64,000 nt of DNA from CAYWPG01 sp964460035. GTDB taxonomy: Bacteria; Pseudomonadota; Gammaproteobacteria; Nitrococcales; AK92. Where the stretch lies: NCBI GenBank assembly GCA_964460035.1, contig CAYWPG010000019.1, positions 1 through 64,000 of the forward strand, given 5' to 3'. Numbering within the stretch: the first letter of the stretch is position 1; every line of letters starts with the position of its first letter. The notes beneath the pieces were generated by a model that worked only from the letters and a program-made list of their open reading frames with translations, searched no databases and was not told the origin of the DNA. This document shows, one piece after another, positions 34,974-43,990 of this stretch. The position numbers and the translations under genes were made by a program.

Positions 34974-36002
34974 ATGAGTTACAAGGTTACCATTCAGCCG
35001 AGCGGGCGCACCATTACGGTGGCCGCCGGCGAGAGCGTGCTCGATGCCGCGCTGCGGCAAGGCATCCTGATTCCCTACAGCTGTCGAGGCGGCACCTGCG
35101 GAAGCTGTGCGGGCAAGCTGATCAGCGGGGAGGTTGAATACCCGAACGGTCAGCCACCGGCATTGACCGATGCTGCCGTGGCGGCAGGAGAAGCATTGTT
35201 CTGCCAGGCACGGCCACGCAGCGACTTAGTCATAGAAGCGCGCGAGCTGGAAAGCGCGGGCCAGATCGCCCCGCGCAGGCTGCCGGCGCGGGTGGTCAAG
35301 GTCGAGCAACTCAGCCACGATGTCCGCCGCCTCTATCTGAAGACGCCGGACAGCCAGCGCCTGCAGTTTCTCGCCGGGCAGTACATTGACATCCTGCTCA
35401 AGGACGGACGTCGCCGAGCATTCTCGCTGGCCAACGCGCCGCACGACGACGCCCTGCTGGAGCTGCATATCCGCATGATCGAAGGCGGCGAATTCACCCA
35501 CTACGTCTTCACCGAGCTGAAGGAGAAGGCGCTGTTGCGGCTGGAAGGGCCGCTAGGACAGTTCTACCTGCGCGAGGATTCGCCGCGCCCCATCCTCATG
35601 CTCGGCGGCGCCACCGGCTTCGCGCCGCTGAAGGGCATGATCGAGCATGCCTTCCATAGCGGCATAGAGCGGCCCATTCATCTGTACTGGGGCGTGCGCT
35701 CCCGGCGCGATCTTTATCTGCACGAGCTCGCGCTCGCCTGGGAGCGCCAGCATCCGAACTTTCGCTACACGCCTGTACTCTCCGAGCCGCAACCCGAAGA
35801 CGAGTGGCAGGGCGAGACCGGCCTGGTCCATACCGTGGTGCTGCGCGACCATCCCGACCTGGGCAATTTCGATATCTATCTCAGCGGCTCGCCGGCCATG
35901 GTATATGCCGCTCGCGACGACTTTCTGCTCCAGGGCGCGAAGACGGAACAGCTCTACTCCGACGCATTCGAGTTCGCCTACGATTCGCCCCGCAAGGGCT
36001 GA
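34974..36002 (+). CDS. 2Fe-2S ferredoxin/FAD oxidoreductase (CDP-6-deoxy-delta-3,4-glucoseen reductase-like)
   Basis: 342 residues: an N-terminal plant-type ferredoxin domain with a CRGGTCGSC cluster motif and a fourth Cys ('LFCQARP'), then an FAD domain ('RRAFSLANAPHDD') and an NAD domain ('ILMLGGATGFAPLKGMIEHA', 'YLSGSPAMV'). This is the phthalate-dioxygenase-reductase/AscD-like family that passes electrons from NAD(P)H through FAD to the cluster. The position behind ubiD is conserved in gammaproteobacteria and hints at a quinone-biosynthesis role, but the acceptor is not known. Confidence 0.85.
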   Translation: MSYKVTIQPSGRTITVAAGESVLDAALRQGILIPYSCRGGTCGSCAGKLISGEVEYPNGQPPALTDAAVAAGEALFCQARPRSDLVIEARELESAGQIAPRRLPARVVKVEQLSHDVRRLYLKTPDSQRLQFLAGQYIDILLKDGRRRAFSLANAPHDDALLELHIRMIEGGEFTHYVFTELKEKALLRLEGPLGQFYLREDSPRPILMLGGATGFAPLKGMIEHAFHSGIERPIHLYWGVRSRRDLYLHELALAWERQHPNFRYTPVLSEPQPEDEWQGETGLVHTVVLRDHPDLGNFDIYLSGSPAMVYAARDDFLLQGAKTEQLYSDAFEFAYDSPRKG

Positions 36003-36268
36003 CAGCGGTCCTAGCGCGCAAGCCGCATCATGGATCGATGCGGTCGGCCGCTTGGTGCATGCGCCAACGGCCTCAGGCTGCGAGGCGAGCGCAGCATTGG
36101 GCGCGCAACGCTCACCCAATGCTGGATCACATCCCTCGATTGCGCTTATAGTCAAATTAGCCAATGCGCCGAGAGAGAAGCCCGCTTCTCTCATGGCCTG
36201 TTCGCTCTGGGCGCGAACAGGCACGAAGAAGGAAGCGCTCCACGGGAAGGAACCCGAGAGAGAAGGCA

Positions 36269-38101
36269 ATGTGGACTCGCACCCATGCGTTAGCTCGCCG
36301 CGCCCTCCGCCGGCTGACCGCTCGCCGCGGTATGGCCCTGGCGGGCCTGTGCCTGGCCGTTACCGGATTGCTCAGCGCCGTGGCCTATCAGGCGGAACGC
36401 AATCGCTGGCAGTCGCAGTTCGAGCGCTCTGCCCTGAGCTGGGCGGAATCCTTGCAAAGCTCTGTGCGCTACCAATTGGCGATGCTGGAGCACATGAGCG
36501 ACCTTCTCGGACACCCGCCGCAGGTGCAGCCGGACCGTTTTCGCGCACTGACCCAGCGCTTTCTGCCCGAGCTGCCGGAGATCGACGTCATCGCCTGGGC
36601 GCCGCGAGCCGAGTCGGACCGGGCGGAGAGCTTCGCCATCGCCGCCGCCGAACCGGCCGCGGTAACCGATGCCCTGATCGGTTACCGCCCCGGCATCCAG
36701 CGAGCGCAGCGTGAACTGATCGAGAAAGCGCTGGCGCAGCAGACGACGATTGCCAGCGGGCGGCTGATTACGCCGCGTCCCGACAAGGTCGGGGCGAGCG
36801 TCCTGCTCATCCGGCCGGTTTTCGATTCCGATGGGACAGCCAAGGGGCTGCTATTGGCCAGCTACGGGCTGACCAGCTGGATCAAAGCGCTATCCCCCGC
36901 CACCTCGGAGCAGCTGGATATACACCTGTTCGACGCCAGCGCAGGGCAAACCTTGCTGCACAGCGATCGTCTCCGCGGGGACTGGCGCAACGTATTTTCC
37001 AGCACCCTCGCCCCGCAATCCCTCACCAGGCAGCTGCACTATGCGACCACCATCGCGGTGGCGGATCGCGATTGGCTAGCGGTGCTTACGCCCTCGGATC
37101 AGCTGCGCGCTCAGCGCTCGCACTGGGGAACCGTCGCCGTTTGGCTGATCGGTGGCCTGCTCGCCATCGTCATCGCGCGCGGCCGGCCAACGCGGCCTGA
37201 AGCGGCTCCCGAGCCGGCGCCCGCGACAACTCCGCAGGCCCCGCCGCGCAGCCAGCTGATCGCCCATCAACATGACTGCCTCGAACGGCTGCGCCGCAGC
37301 GAAGGGCTCTTTCGAGCGCTGATCGAAGACTCGCCCGAGATCATCGCCCACCTCGATGCCAATGGCGAGGTGCTGTACGTCTCGCCATCCTGCCGCGAGA
37401 CGCTGGGCCTGGAGCCTGAGGAGCTGATCGGGCGCAGCCTCTTCGATCTGCTACACCCCGACGACGTGCTGCGTGCACAACACGCGCTGCAGCGAGGGCT
37501 GTTGCGGCCAGGGATTTATAGCGCCCACTTTCGCGCGCGCCGGGCGGATGGCGACTACTGCTGGCTCGACAGCCTGAGCCGCGTCATCACCGATCCGCAG
37601 ACAGGCGACGCTATCGGCTTCATAGGCATCGCGCGCGACGGCGCCCGCCGGCATCGCGAAGTGCAGGCGTTGCGCGACCGGGAAACGCTCTACCGCTCGG
37701 TGTTCGACACTTCCCCGCAGCCGGCCATGGTGGTAGCAGCCGACGGTCACCGCCTGCTGTGCGTTAACCATGCCCTGTGCAACTTGCTTGGCTACAGCAA
37801 GTCGGAGATGCGCGAGCTAAGGGCGTGCGACATCAGCCACCCAGCCGACGCCCATCTGCCGCCCCAGCTGGCTGCCCGTGCCTGGCGGACCAGCGTCAAT
37901 CGCTTCAGCGCCGAGATGCGCTACCTGCGCAAGGACGGCAGCACTGTGTGGGCAATCGTGCACATGGAGCTCGTGCGGGAAATCAACGGCAAGCCGCACT
38001 ACCTGGTATGCCATCTCTTCGATATCACGGCACGGCATGCTGGCCAGCGGGAGCTCGCGGGGTTGGAGTCGCACGCGGAGCAACAGCGGCTTGAAGTATG
38101 A
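36269..38101 (+). CDS. Membrane-anchored CHASE-PAS-PAS sensor without an output domain
   Basis: 610 residues. A transmembrane segment near the start (residues about 20-45) and a second one near 293-312 enclose a periplasmic CHASE-like domain ('VDVIAWAPR', 'GASVLLIRPVFDSDGTAKGLLLASYGL'). Two PAS domains follow (about 350-475 'GLFRALIEDSPEIIAHLDANGEVLYVSPSCRETLGL', and about 480-600 'YRSVFDTSPQPAMVVAADGHRLLCVNHALCNLLGY'). The chain stops soon after the second PAS domain ('...LESHAEQQRLEV'), with no kinase, GGDEF, EAL or HD domain. It could act through a partner protein, or be a truncated cyclase. ATG 36269 chosen by family start and AGAAGG upstream. Confidence 0.75.
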   Translation: MWTRTHALARRALRRLTARRGMALAGLCLAVTGLLSAVAYQAERNRWQSQFERSALSWAESLQSSVRYQLAMLEHMSDLLGHPPQVQPDRFRALTQRFLPELPEIDVIAWAPRAESDRAESFAIAAAEPAAVTDALIGYRPGIQRAQRELIEKALAQQTTIASGRLITPRPDKVGASVLLIRPVFDSDGTAKGLLLASYGLTSWIKALSPATSEQLDIHLFDASAGQTLLHSDRLRGDWRNVFSSTLAPQSLTRQLHYATTIAVADRDWLAVLTPSDQLRAQRSHWGTVAVWLIGGLLAIVIARGRPTRPEAAPEPAPATTPQAPPRSQLIAHQHDCLERLRRSEGLFRALIEDSPEIIAHLDANGEVLYVSPSCRETLGLEPEELIGRSLFDLLHPDDVLRAQHALQRGLLRPGIYSAHFRARRADGDYCWLDSLSRVITDPQTGDAIGFIGIARDGARRHREVQALRDRETLYRSVFDTSPQPAMVVAADGHRLLCVNHALCNLLGYSKSEMRELRACDISHPADAHLPPQLAARAWRTSVNRFSAEMRYLRKDGSTVWAIVHMELVREINGKPHYLVCHLFDITARHAGQRELAGLESHAEQQRLEV

Positions 38102-38175
38102 CCGCTTCATCCAGTCCATGAACTCCCGGCGCCAACCCCTTATACTGCGCGCTCAGCCACGGCGGATCGTTCACC

Positions 38176-38997
38176 ATGCCTTATACGCGTAACGGCGCTG
38201 TACGCCTTTACTACGAGACGTTTGGAGACGGCAGCCCGCTGGTCCTGATCATGGGCCTGGGCGGCAACATTCAAGCCTGGGGCTTACAGATCGCGAGCCT
38301 GGCCTCGCGTCACCGGTTGATTGTGTTCGACAACCGCGGTGCAGGCCGTTCCGACAAGCCGGACGAGCCCTACGACATGGCAAGCTTCGCCGCCGACACC
38401 ATTGCCGTGATGGATGCGGCCGACGTGAGCAGCGCCCATATCCTGGGCGTTTCCATGGGGGGGCTGATCGCGCAGGAGCTCTATCACCGCTATCCAGAGC
38501 GAGTGCGCAGTCTGATCCTGGGCTGCACCGGAGTAGGCCCTGCCGACCCCGCTGCCGTACCGCCGGACCCGGCAGTGATGGCCGCGCTGCGGCTGGACCG
38601 CCGCCGCGAATCCCCGCGCCGCATCATCGAAGCGATGACCGAGGCTTTCTATCATCCGCAGTATCTTCGGGCGATGCCGAATCTGGTCGCCAAGCTGGTC
38701 AAACTGCAGGAAACGGCGCCACAGCCGGCGCACGCGTTCGAGCGGCAATTGCAGGCCTGTTACCAGCCGCCGTACAACTCGCCTCGCCTCGCAGCGGTCG
38801 CCGTGCCGACGCTGGTACTGCACGGCGAGCACGACCGCGTGTGGCCGCTCGCCAACGCCGAGTACCTCGCCCGCCACATTCCCGGCGCCAAGCTCAGGGT
38901 CATTCCCGACAGCGCCCACATGTTCATGCTCGAGCGCCCGCGCGAGTTCAACCAGGCGGTGCTGGACTTTCTCAGCGAACTCGAGACCGAACAGTGA
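38176..38997 (+). CDS. Alpha/beta-fold hydrolase
   Basis: 273 residues. Nucleophile Ser93 in GVSMGG, oxyanion 'GLGGN' at 27-31, catalytic acid in 'HGEHDRVWP' and His in 'SAHMFMLERPREF'. Of the type annotated as haloalkane dehalogenase/esterase-like; substrate unknown. The stop overlaps the GTG start of the next gene (GTGA), so the two are co-translated. Confidence 0.85.
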   Translation: MPYTRNGAVRLYYETFGDGSPLVLIMGLGGNIQAWGLQIASLASRHRLIVFDNRGAGRSDKPDEPYDMASFAADTIAVMDAADVSSAHILGVSMGGLIAQELYHRYPERVRSLILGCTGVGPADPAAVPPDPAVMAALRLDRRRESPRRIIEAMTEAFYHPQYLRAMPNLVAKLVKLQETAPQPAHAFERQLQACYQPPYNSPRLAAVAVPTLVLHGEHDRVWPLANAEYLARHIPGAKLRVIPDSAHMFMLERPREFNQAVLDFLSELETEQ

Positions 38998-40085
38998 CCC
39001 TCGTACCGGCCGACGATTCGATGCAGCTGCAAGCCGACCGCCGGTATCAGGAGTCGGCTCTAATCGGCGTCTCGCGCAGTTTCGCTTTCACCATCCCCGA
39101 GCTACCGCAGGCCTTACGTCCGGCCGTGATCAATGCGTACCTGCTATGCCGGATCGCCGACACCATCGAAGACCACGCCACCTTGGACCGGGCAGCCAAG
39201 CAAGCGGCCTTCGCCGCGCTGGTAAACGCTCTGTCCGACGCGCGCGATGCCCATACGCTGGCGCAAAGCTGGCTGAGCGCGCTCGCTGCCGACACCCCGA
39301 CGGCGGAACGCGAGCTGATAGGCAATCTGGCGCGAGTGCTGCGAGTGACGTCGGCGCTGCCCCCGAATCAGCGCACGGCATTATCGCGGTGCGTACGCGT
39401 GCTCTGCGAAGGCATGGGACGCTTCGAAGCGCTCAAAGGGCCGCGCGGCTTGGCCGACCTGGCGCAGTTCGACGACTACTGCTACTACGTAGCCGGGGTT
39501 GTGGGCGAAATGCTCACCACGCTGTTTTGCGACTACAATCCAGCCATGGCCAAGCAGCGCCAGCGCCTGATGAGGCTTGCGGTGTCCTTCGGCCGCGGCC
39601 TGCAAATGACCAATATCCTCAAAGACATATGGGAAGATCGGGCGCGCGGGGTCTGCTGGCTGCCGCGCGATGTATTCGCCCGCTACGGCTGCACGCTCTC
39701 CCCTGCGGCCGACTGGGCGTTGGACCCCGGCTTCCATGCGGGAATAGGCGAGCTGGTGGCGCGGGCGCATGGTCAGCTGCTTGGTGCCTTGGACTATACC
39801 CTGCAGGTACCCGCCAGCGAGCCGGGCATTCGGCGCTTTTGCAGTTGGGCCGGGGCAATGGCGCTACTGACCTTGCGGCGGATCTCCAACCACCGCAGTT
39901 TTACCAATGCGGCACAGATAAAAATCTCGCGGTCGCAGGTCGCGCGCCTCACCGCTGCCGCGAATTTCGCGGTCCGTTATGACTGGGCGTTGCGCGTGGG
40001 TTTCAAAGTCGCAGCGTTCGGGCTGCCTGCGCCTATTCCAGCGACAGCCGGGCCCAGTACGGATCCTCAGGCGGTCTCACCATGA
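38994..40085 (+). CDS. Squalene/phytoene synthase family protein
   Basis: 363 residues from the GTG at 38994, overlapping the hydrolase stop; an ATG at 39021 is an alternative. It has both Asp-rich motifs: DTIED near residue 56 and the 'LQMTNILKDIWEDRARGVCWLP' block, as well as 'RSFAFTIPELPQALRPAVINAYLLCRI' at the N-terminus. These enzymes join two prenyl diphosphates head to head into squalene or phytoene. No squalene-hopene cyclase or carotenoid desaturase is adjacent, so the product is unclear. Closest by pattern to farnesyl-diphosphate farnesyltransferase. Confidence 0.85.
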   Translation: MTLVPADDSMQLQADRRYQESALIGVSRSFAFTIPELPQALRPAVINAYLLCRIADTIEDHATLDRAAKQAAFAALVNALSDARDAHTLAQSWLSALAADTPTAERELIGNLARVLRVTSALPPNQRTALSRCVRVLCEGMGRFEALKGPRGLADLAQFDDYCYYVAGVVGEMLTTLFCDYNPAMAKQRQRLMRLAVSFGRGLQMTNILKDIWEDRARGVCWLPRDVFARYGCTLSPAADWALDPGFHAGIGELVARAHGQLLGALDYTLQVPASEPGIRRFCSWAGAMALLTLRRISNHRSFTNAAQIKISRSQVARLTAAANFAVRYDWALRVGFKVAAFGLPAPIPATAGPSTDPQAVSP

Positions 40086-40095
40086 GGGAGAACAC

Positions 40096-40827
40096 ATGCT
40101 GCTCCGTCTGTCGTTCGTTCTGACCATCGCGCTCGCGATAAGCGGATGCGCTACTAACGCAACGCCGCTGAACCCCAACGATCCCTGGGAGCCGGGCAAT
40201 CGCCAGGTCTACGACTTCAACGACGATCTGGACCGCAAGGTGCTCGCACCGGCGGCATCGGGCTACAGCGCCGTCACGCCCCGCTTCGTGCGCCGCGGCG
40301 TCACCAACTTCTTCAACAACGTGACCTACCCCAAGGTCATCGTCAACAGCTTCCTGCAGGGCAAGGGCAGGCAGGGACTGGCGGATACAGGCCGCTTTCT
40401 GATCAACACCACGCTGGGCGTGGTGGGCCTGTTCGACGTCGCTACCCCCCTCGGACTGCCCGCCAACAACGAGGACTTCGGCCAGACCTTCGCCGTCTGG
40501 GGCGCCAACTCCGGCCCGTACCTGGTGCTCCCAGGCTACGGCCCATCCACCGTGCGGGACTCAATGGATATCCCGCTGGCGATCGCGCTCAACCCGCTCA
40601 CGTACCTCGCAACCTGGGGAGTGGGCATTCCGCTCGCCGCCCTGTATGCGATCAATACCCGCGCGGAGCTGGACCAAGCAGCCCGTTTTCGCGACGAGGC
40701 GGCGTTCGACCCCTACGTGTTCACTCGTGCGGCGTACCTGCAGCACCGTCAGAACCTGATCTACGATGGCAACCCGCCTTTGGACGAGCTCTACGATGAC
40801 GAATACTTCGACGAGGCTTTCGACTAA
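40096..40827 (+). CDS. mlaA: MlaA (VacJ) outer-membrane phospholipid-removal lipoprotein
   Basis: 243 residues. A lipoprotein signal with LAISGC (lipid on Cys18) is followed by the hallmark sequence 'DPWEPGNRQVYDFNDDLDRKVLAPAASGY', then 'GVTNFFNNVTYPKVIVNSFLQGKG' and 'DFGQTFAVWGANSGPYLVLPGYGPSTVRDS'. MlaA sits in the outer membrane near porins and removes misplaced phospholipids from the outer leaflet, passing them to MlaC. The other mla genes are not in this window. A GGGAG site is followed by ATG 40096. Confidence 0.9.
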   Translation: MLLRLSFVLTIALAISGCATNATPLNPNDPWEPGNRQVYDFNDDLDRKVLAPAASGYSAVTPRFVRRGVTNFFNNVTYPKVIVNSFLQGKGRQGLADTGRFLINTTLGVVGLFDVATPLGLPANNEDFGQTFAVWGANSGPYLVLPGYGPSTVRDSMDIPLAIALNPLTYLATWGVGIPLAALYAINTRAELDQAARFRDEAAFDPYVFTRAAYLQHRQNLIYDGNPPLDELYDDEYFDEAFD

Positions 40828-41116
40828 GGCGCCGAAGTAGCCGGCTGCGCCAGCTTGCGTGCTCCTGCGGCCGTGCGGGGCCGCCCCCGCGAGGCGGTGT
40901 CCATCCGCCTCGTTTCCTCGCCAGCCGAGCCGCGCACGCCATTTACCAGTAAAGAGTTCGGCGCCGCCGCCGCTGTTGGGCATGCCGGCGGCGCATCCAT
41001 TGCCGCGTTGCCTATACCGAATAGTGACAAGCGTAACACTAAAGATGCTTTTCGATTCTATCCGCGTCCCGTAAAGTGCGCGGCAACTCAAAACCCTTCC
41101 GGGCGAGCATTGCCAG

Positions 41117-42883
41117 ATGGATTTCTACACCGCTTTTACAATCTTCGTCGTCTTCGGCTGCGTGCTGCTGCTGATGATCACCCGCATCGGCCCCGAGCTC
41201 ATTCTGCTTGGGGGCGTCGTCGCTCTGACCAGCGCCGGCGTGCTTACACCAGAGCAGGCCCTGGAGGGATTTTCCAACACCGGCCTGATCACTGTGGCGC
41301 TGATGTTCATCATCGTGGCGGGAATTCGCGAGACGGGTGGCATAGAGTTCCTGGTCTCGCACGTGCTCGGCCGGCCTCGCACCCGCGCCGGGGCGCAAAC
41401 GCGATTGATGCTGCCGACGCTGTTCGTCAGCGCCTTTCTGAACAACACGCCCGTAGTAGCCACCTTCATTCCCGCTGTGCTCACCTGGGCACGGCGCATT
41501 CGAATCGCACCCTCCCGGCTGCTATTGCCGCTCAGCTATGGGGCCATTCTCGGCGGAACCTGCACGCTGATCGGCACCAGCACCAACCTGGCGGTTAACG
41601 GATTGCTGATCCGCACCACCGGCGAAGGATTGGAGCTGTTCGATATCGCTTGGGTGGGCATTCCTACCGCCGTTGTCGGTTTTTTCTACGTTCTGCTGCT
41701 GGGGGGGCGGCTATTGCCGGACCGCGCCCCCCCAAGTGCCACGTTCGAAAACCCGCGCGAGTACACCGTCGAGATGGTGGTCGAAAGCAATGGCCCGCTG
41801 GTCGGCAAGACCGTAGAGGGCGCGGGGCTGCGTAACCTGCAGGGGCTGTTCCTGATCGAGATCGAGCGCGGCGGCCGCTTGATCCCATCCGTAAGCTCCA
41901 GCGAGCGGTTGCAGGCGAACGATCATCTGGTCTTCGCCGGCGTCACCGAGTCGGTAGTAGAGCTCAACCGCATCCGCGGCTTGAAGCCGGCCGGTGCGCG
42001 CACCTTCAGTCTGGAGGACAAGTATCCGGAGCGCCGACTGGTCGAAGTCGCCATCGCGCCCAACAGCGATCTGGTGGGCAAGACCATCCGCGAAGGCCGC
42101 TTTCGCTCCATCTACGGCGCCTCGGTAGTGGCCGTGGCCCGCGACGGGCAACGCATCCACGAAAAGATCGGTTCCATCCGCCTGGAGCCCTCGGATACTC
42201 TGCTGCTGGAAGCCGAGCCCTCCTTCGTGGACCGCCACCGCCACTCACGCGACTTTCTCCTCATCAGCGAAGTCCCCAACTCGGAAGTGCCCCGCTACAA
42301 CAAGGCATGGCTGTCCTGGAGCATTCTGGGCGCAGTGGTGATGAGCGCGAGCTTCGGCTGGCTGAGCATGATCAACGCGGCCATGCTTGGCGCGGCGCTG
42401 ATGTTGCTGACTCGCTGTCTGACGCCCGCCGTGGCACGCAAGAGCCTGGACATGCAGGTACTGCTGGCCATTGCCGCCTCCTTTGGCTTGGGGCGTGCGC
42501 TGGAGGTCACTGGCGCGGCGGAGTACCTGGCACTCAATCTAATGCAGCTCGCCGCCGGCAACCCGCTGCTACTGCTCGCCGCGACTTACGTGATCACCTC
42601 GCTGCTTACCGAAGTCATAACCAACAACGCCACCGCCGTGCTGATGTTTCCCATCGTCATGGCAGCGGCCGATGCGCTAGGCGTCAGTTATATGCCTTTC
42701 GTCATCACCATCATGATGGCGGCGTCGGCAAGTTTCGCCACCCCCATAGGCTATCAGACCAACCTGATGGTCTATGGTCCGGGCAGCTACCAGTTCATGG
42801 ATTACGTTCGCTTCGGCCTGCCGCTCAACATCCTGACCGGCATCACGGCCGTGGTAGTCACCCCCTTGGTGTGGCCGTTCTGA
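41117..42883 (+). CDS. SLC13-family permease with two RCK-C (TrkA-C) domains
   Basis: 588 residues, about 10-12 hydrophobic segments split by a central cytosolic region (about 210-400) that carries two TrkA-C regulatory domains ('GPLVGKTVEGAGLRNLQGL', 'NSDLVGKTIREGRFRSIYGASVVAVARDG'). The transport motifs 'AFLNNTPVVATFIPAVLTW', 'YGAILGGTCTLIGTSTNLAVNGL' and 'EVITNNATAVLMFPIVMAAADALG' are typical DASS family. Substrate could be sulfate, dicarboxylate or cations; not told by sequence. Inner membrane. Monocistronic. Confidence 0.88.
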   Translation: MDFYTAFTIFVVFGCVLLLMITRIGPELILLGGVVALTSAGVLTPEQALEGFSNTGLITVALMFIIVAGIRETGGIEFLVSHVLGRPRTRAGAQTRLMLPTLFVSAFLNNTPVVATFIPAVLTWARRIRIAPSRLLLPLSYGAILGGTCTLIGTSTNLAVNGLLIRTTGEGLELFDIAWVGIPTAVVGFFYVLLLGGRLLPDRAPPSATFENPREYTVEMVVESNGPLVGKTVEGAGLRNLQGLFLIEIERGGRLIPSVSSSERLQANDHLVFAGVTESVVELNRIRGLKPAGARTFSLEDKYPERRLVEVAIAPNSDLVGKTIREGRFRSIYGASVVAVARDGQRIHEKIGSIRLEPSDTLLLEAEPSFVDRHRHSRDFLLISEVPNSEVPRYNKAWLSWSILGAVVMSASFGWLSMINAAMLGAALMLLTRCLTPAVARKSLDMQVLLAIAASFGLGRALEVTGAAEYLALNLMQLAAGNPLLLLAATYVITSLLTEVITNNATAVLMFPIVMAAADALGVSYMPFVITIMMAASASFATPIGYQTNLMVYGPGSYQFMDYVRFGLPLNILTGITAVVVTPLVWPF

Positions 42884-43006
42884 TACCGCGGGCGTATCCA
42901 TCGCTGGCTGCAGACCGCGCTCGGCTCCCGGCGGCCTGCAAGGCAGGGCAATTGGGCAGCCTCTATCGGCGCGGTGCCAAAGCTGTCCGCACAGCCAGAA
43001 CGGCCT

Positions 43007-43615
43007 TTAGTGGAACGATGCGGGCGTGTGCATGCGCGTCCGCAGCGGGCTGCGCCGCGGGAAATGAGCGCGCAGGAACTCCATCTGGTCGGCGAGAATC
43101 CGTCGTCCCTGCAGATAAACATACTCCGCGTGCGTGGGCACGAACGGCACGGCCAGCAGCTGCAACCCGGCCTGCTCCGGCGTGCGCGCGCCTTTGTAGT
43201 TATTGCATCGCTTGCACGCCGTTACCACGTTGTTCCACACATCCTTCCCGCCGCGGCTGATCGGGGTAATGTGGTCGCGCGAGAGCAGCGCGCTAGGAAA
43301 TCGCTCGCCGCAGTACAGACAAATGTGATCGTCCCGGCGAAACAATGCCTTATTATTAAGCGGCGGCGAATAGTCAGCCCGCCCTTTGAGCGACGCTTGC
43401 ACCGACCCGTCGGTAGCGATAATGGAGCTGAGTTCGAGTACGCTGCGAATACCGGTGACGGCATTGTAGCCGCCTCGAATGCGGTACAGCAGACGGCCGC
43501 AGGAGTAGGCCACCTGCCCCAGATAATAGAGGCGAACTGCTTCCTGATACCCTACCCATTCCAGAGGCATCCCGGAAACGTCCGTTCGCAAGATCTGATG
43601 GTCGCGACTCAGCAC
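43007..43615 (-). CDS. HNH endonuclease family protein
   Basis: 202 residues from the GTG at 43615, preceded by GGAGGG; the longer frame is not supported. The N-terminal 'LSRDHQILRTDVSGMPLEWVGYQEAVRLY' and 'CLYCGERF...LSRDHITPISRGGKDVWNNVVTACKRCNN' (zinc-finger Cys and HNH His) are characteristic of a conserved proteobacterial HNH family. The C-terminal 'THAEYVYLQGRRILADQMEFL' is also conserved. Biological role is not known; it is not in a phage or restriction context here. Confidence 0.85.
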   Translation of the reverse strand: MLSRDHQILRTDVSGMPLEWVGYQEAVRLYYLGQVAYSCGRLLYRIRGGYNAVTGIRSVLELSSIIATDGSVQASLKGRADYSPPLNNKALFRRDDHICLYCGERFPSALLSRDHITPISRGGKDVWNNVVTACKRCNNYKGARTPEQAGLQLLAVPFVPTHAEYVYLQGRRILADQMEFLRAHFPRRSPLRTRMHTPASFH

Positions 43616-43990
43616 ACAGCCCCCTCCGCGTCCCTGTCGGCATGACGCGAAGGCGGACAGTCCGCATGGCGCATGCCGGCCCTTCACTATACGGCAGTCC
43701 CCCCCGGGGAATGCAAGGTTCTCTAATACACTCGGGGGCATATGGACAAGATCTGCCGCTTCAAATGGCGATTTGGATCAGATAGTATTGCTCGGCTCTG
43801 CGGCGTGGACACCGTCCTGATTATCTTTGCGCGGTACTCAAGGAACTTCTTCTACTTTTTCCGAGACCGCCAATTTGCGCAGCGGTAGGGCAAAAAAATG
43901 CGGCCTTCTTCGATCAGAGCGAAGGCCTGCCATTTTGGTCACAGCGGGTGGCCACCTGAAACACCGTTTAAAAACGGGGGGATTACAACG
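43616..43990. other. Divergent regulatory region upstream of pntAA
   Basis: 375 bases without a gene. It contains the hairpin at 43902-43927 and, near 43966, a CCGTTT / AAACGG pair just before the ribosome site (GGGGGGA) of pntAA. The AT-rich part at 43740-43870 probably holds promoters for both flanking genes. Confidence 0.45.
43892..43927 (-). terminator. Hairpin with minus-strand T-run in the pnt leader
   Basis: GGCCTTC (43902-43908) and GAAGGCC (43921-43927) form a stem. On the minus strand it is followed by GCATTTTTTT, a typical intrinsic terminator; on the plus strand only four Ts follow (43932-43935). It could end antisense RNA from the pnt region or attenuate the pnt leader. Confidence 0.45.
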
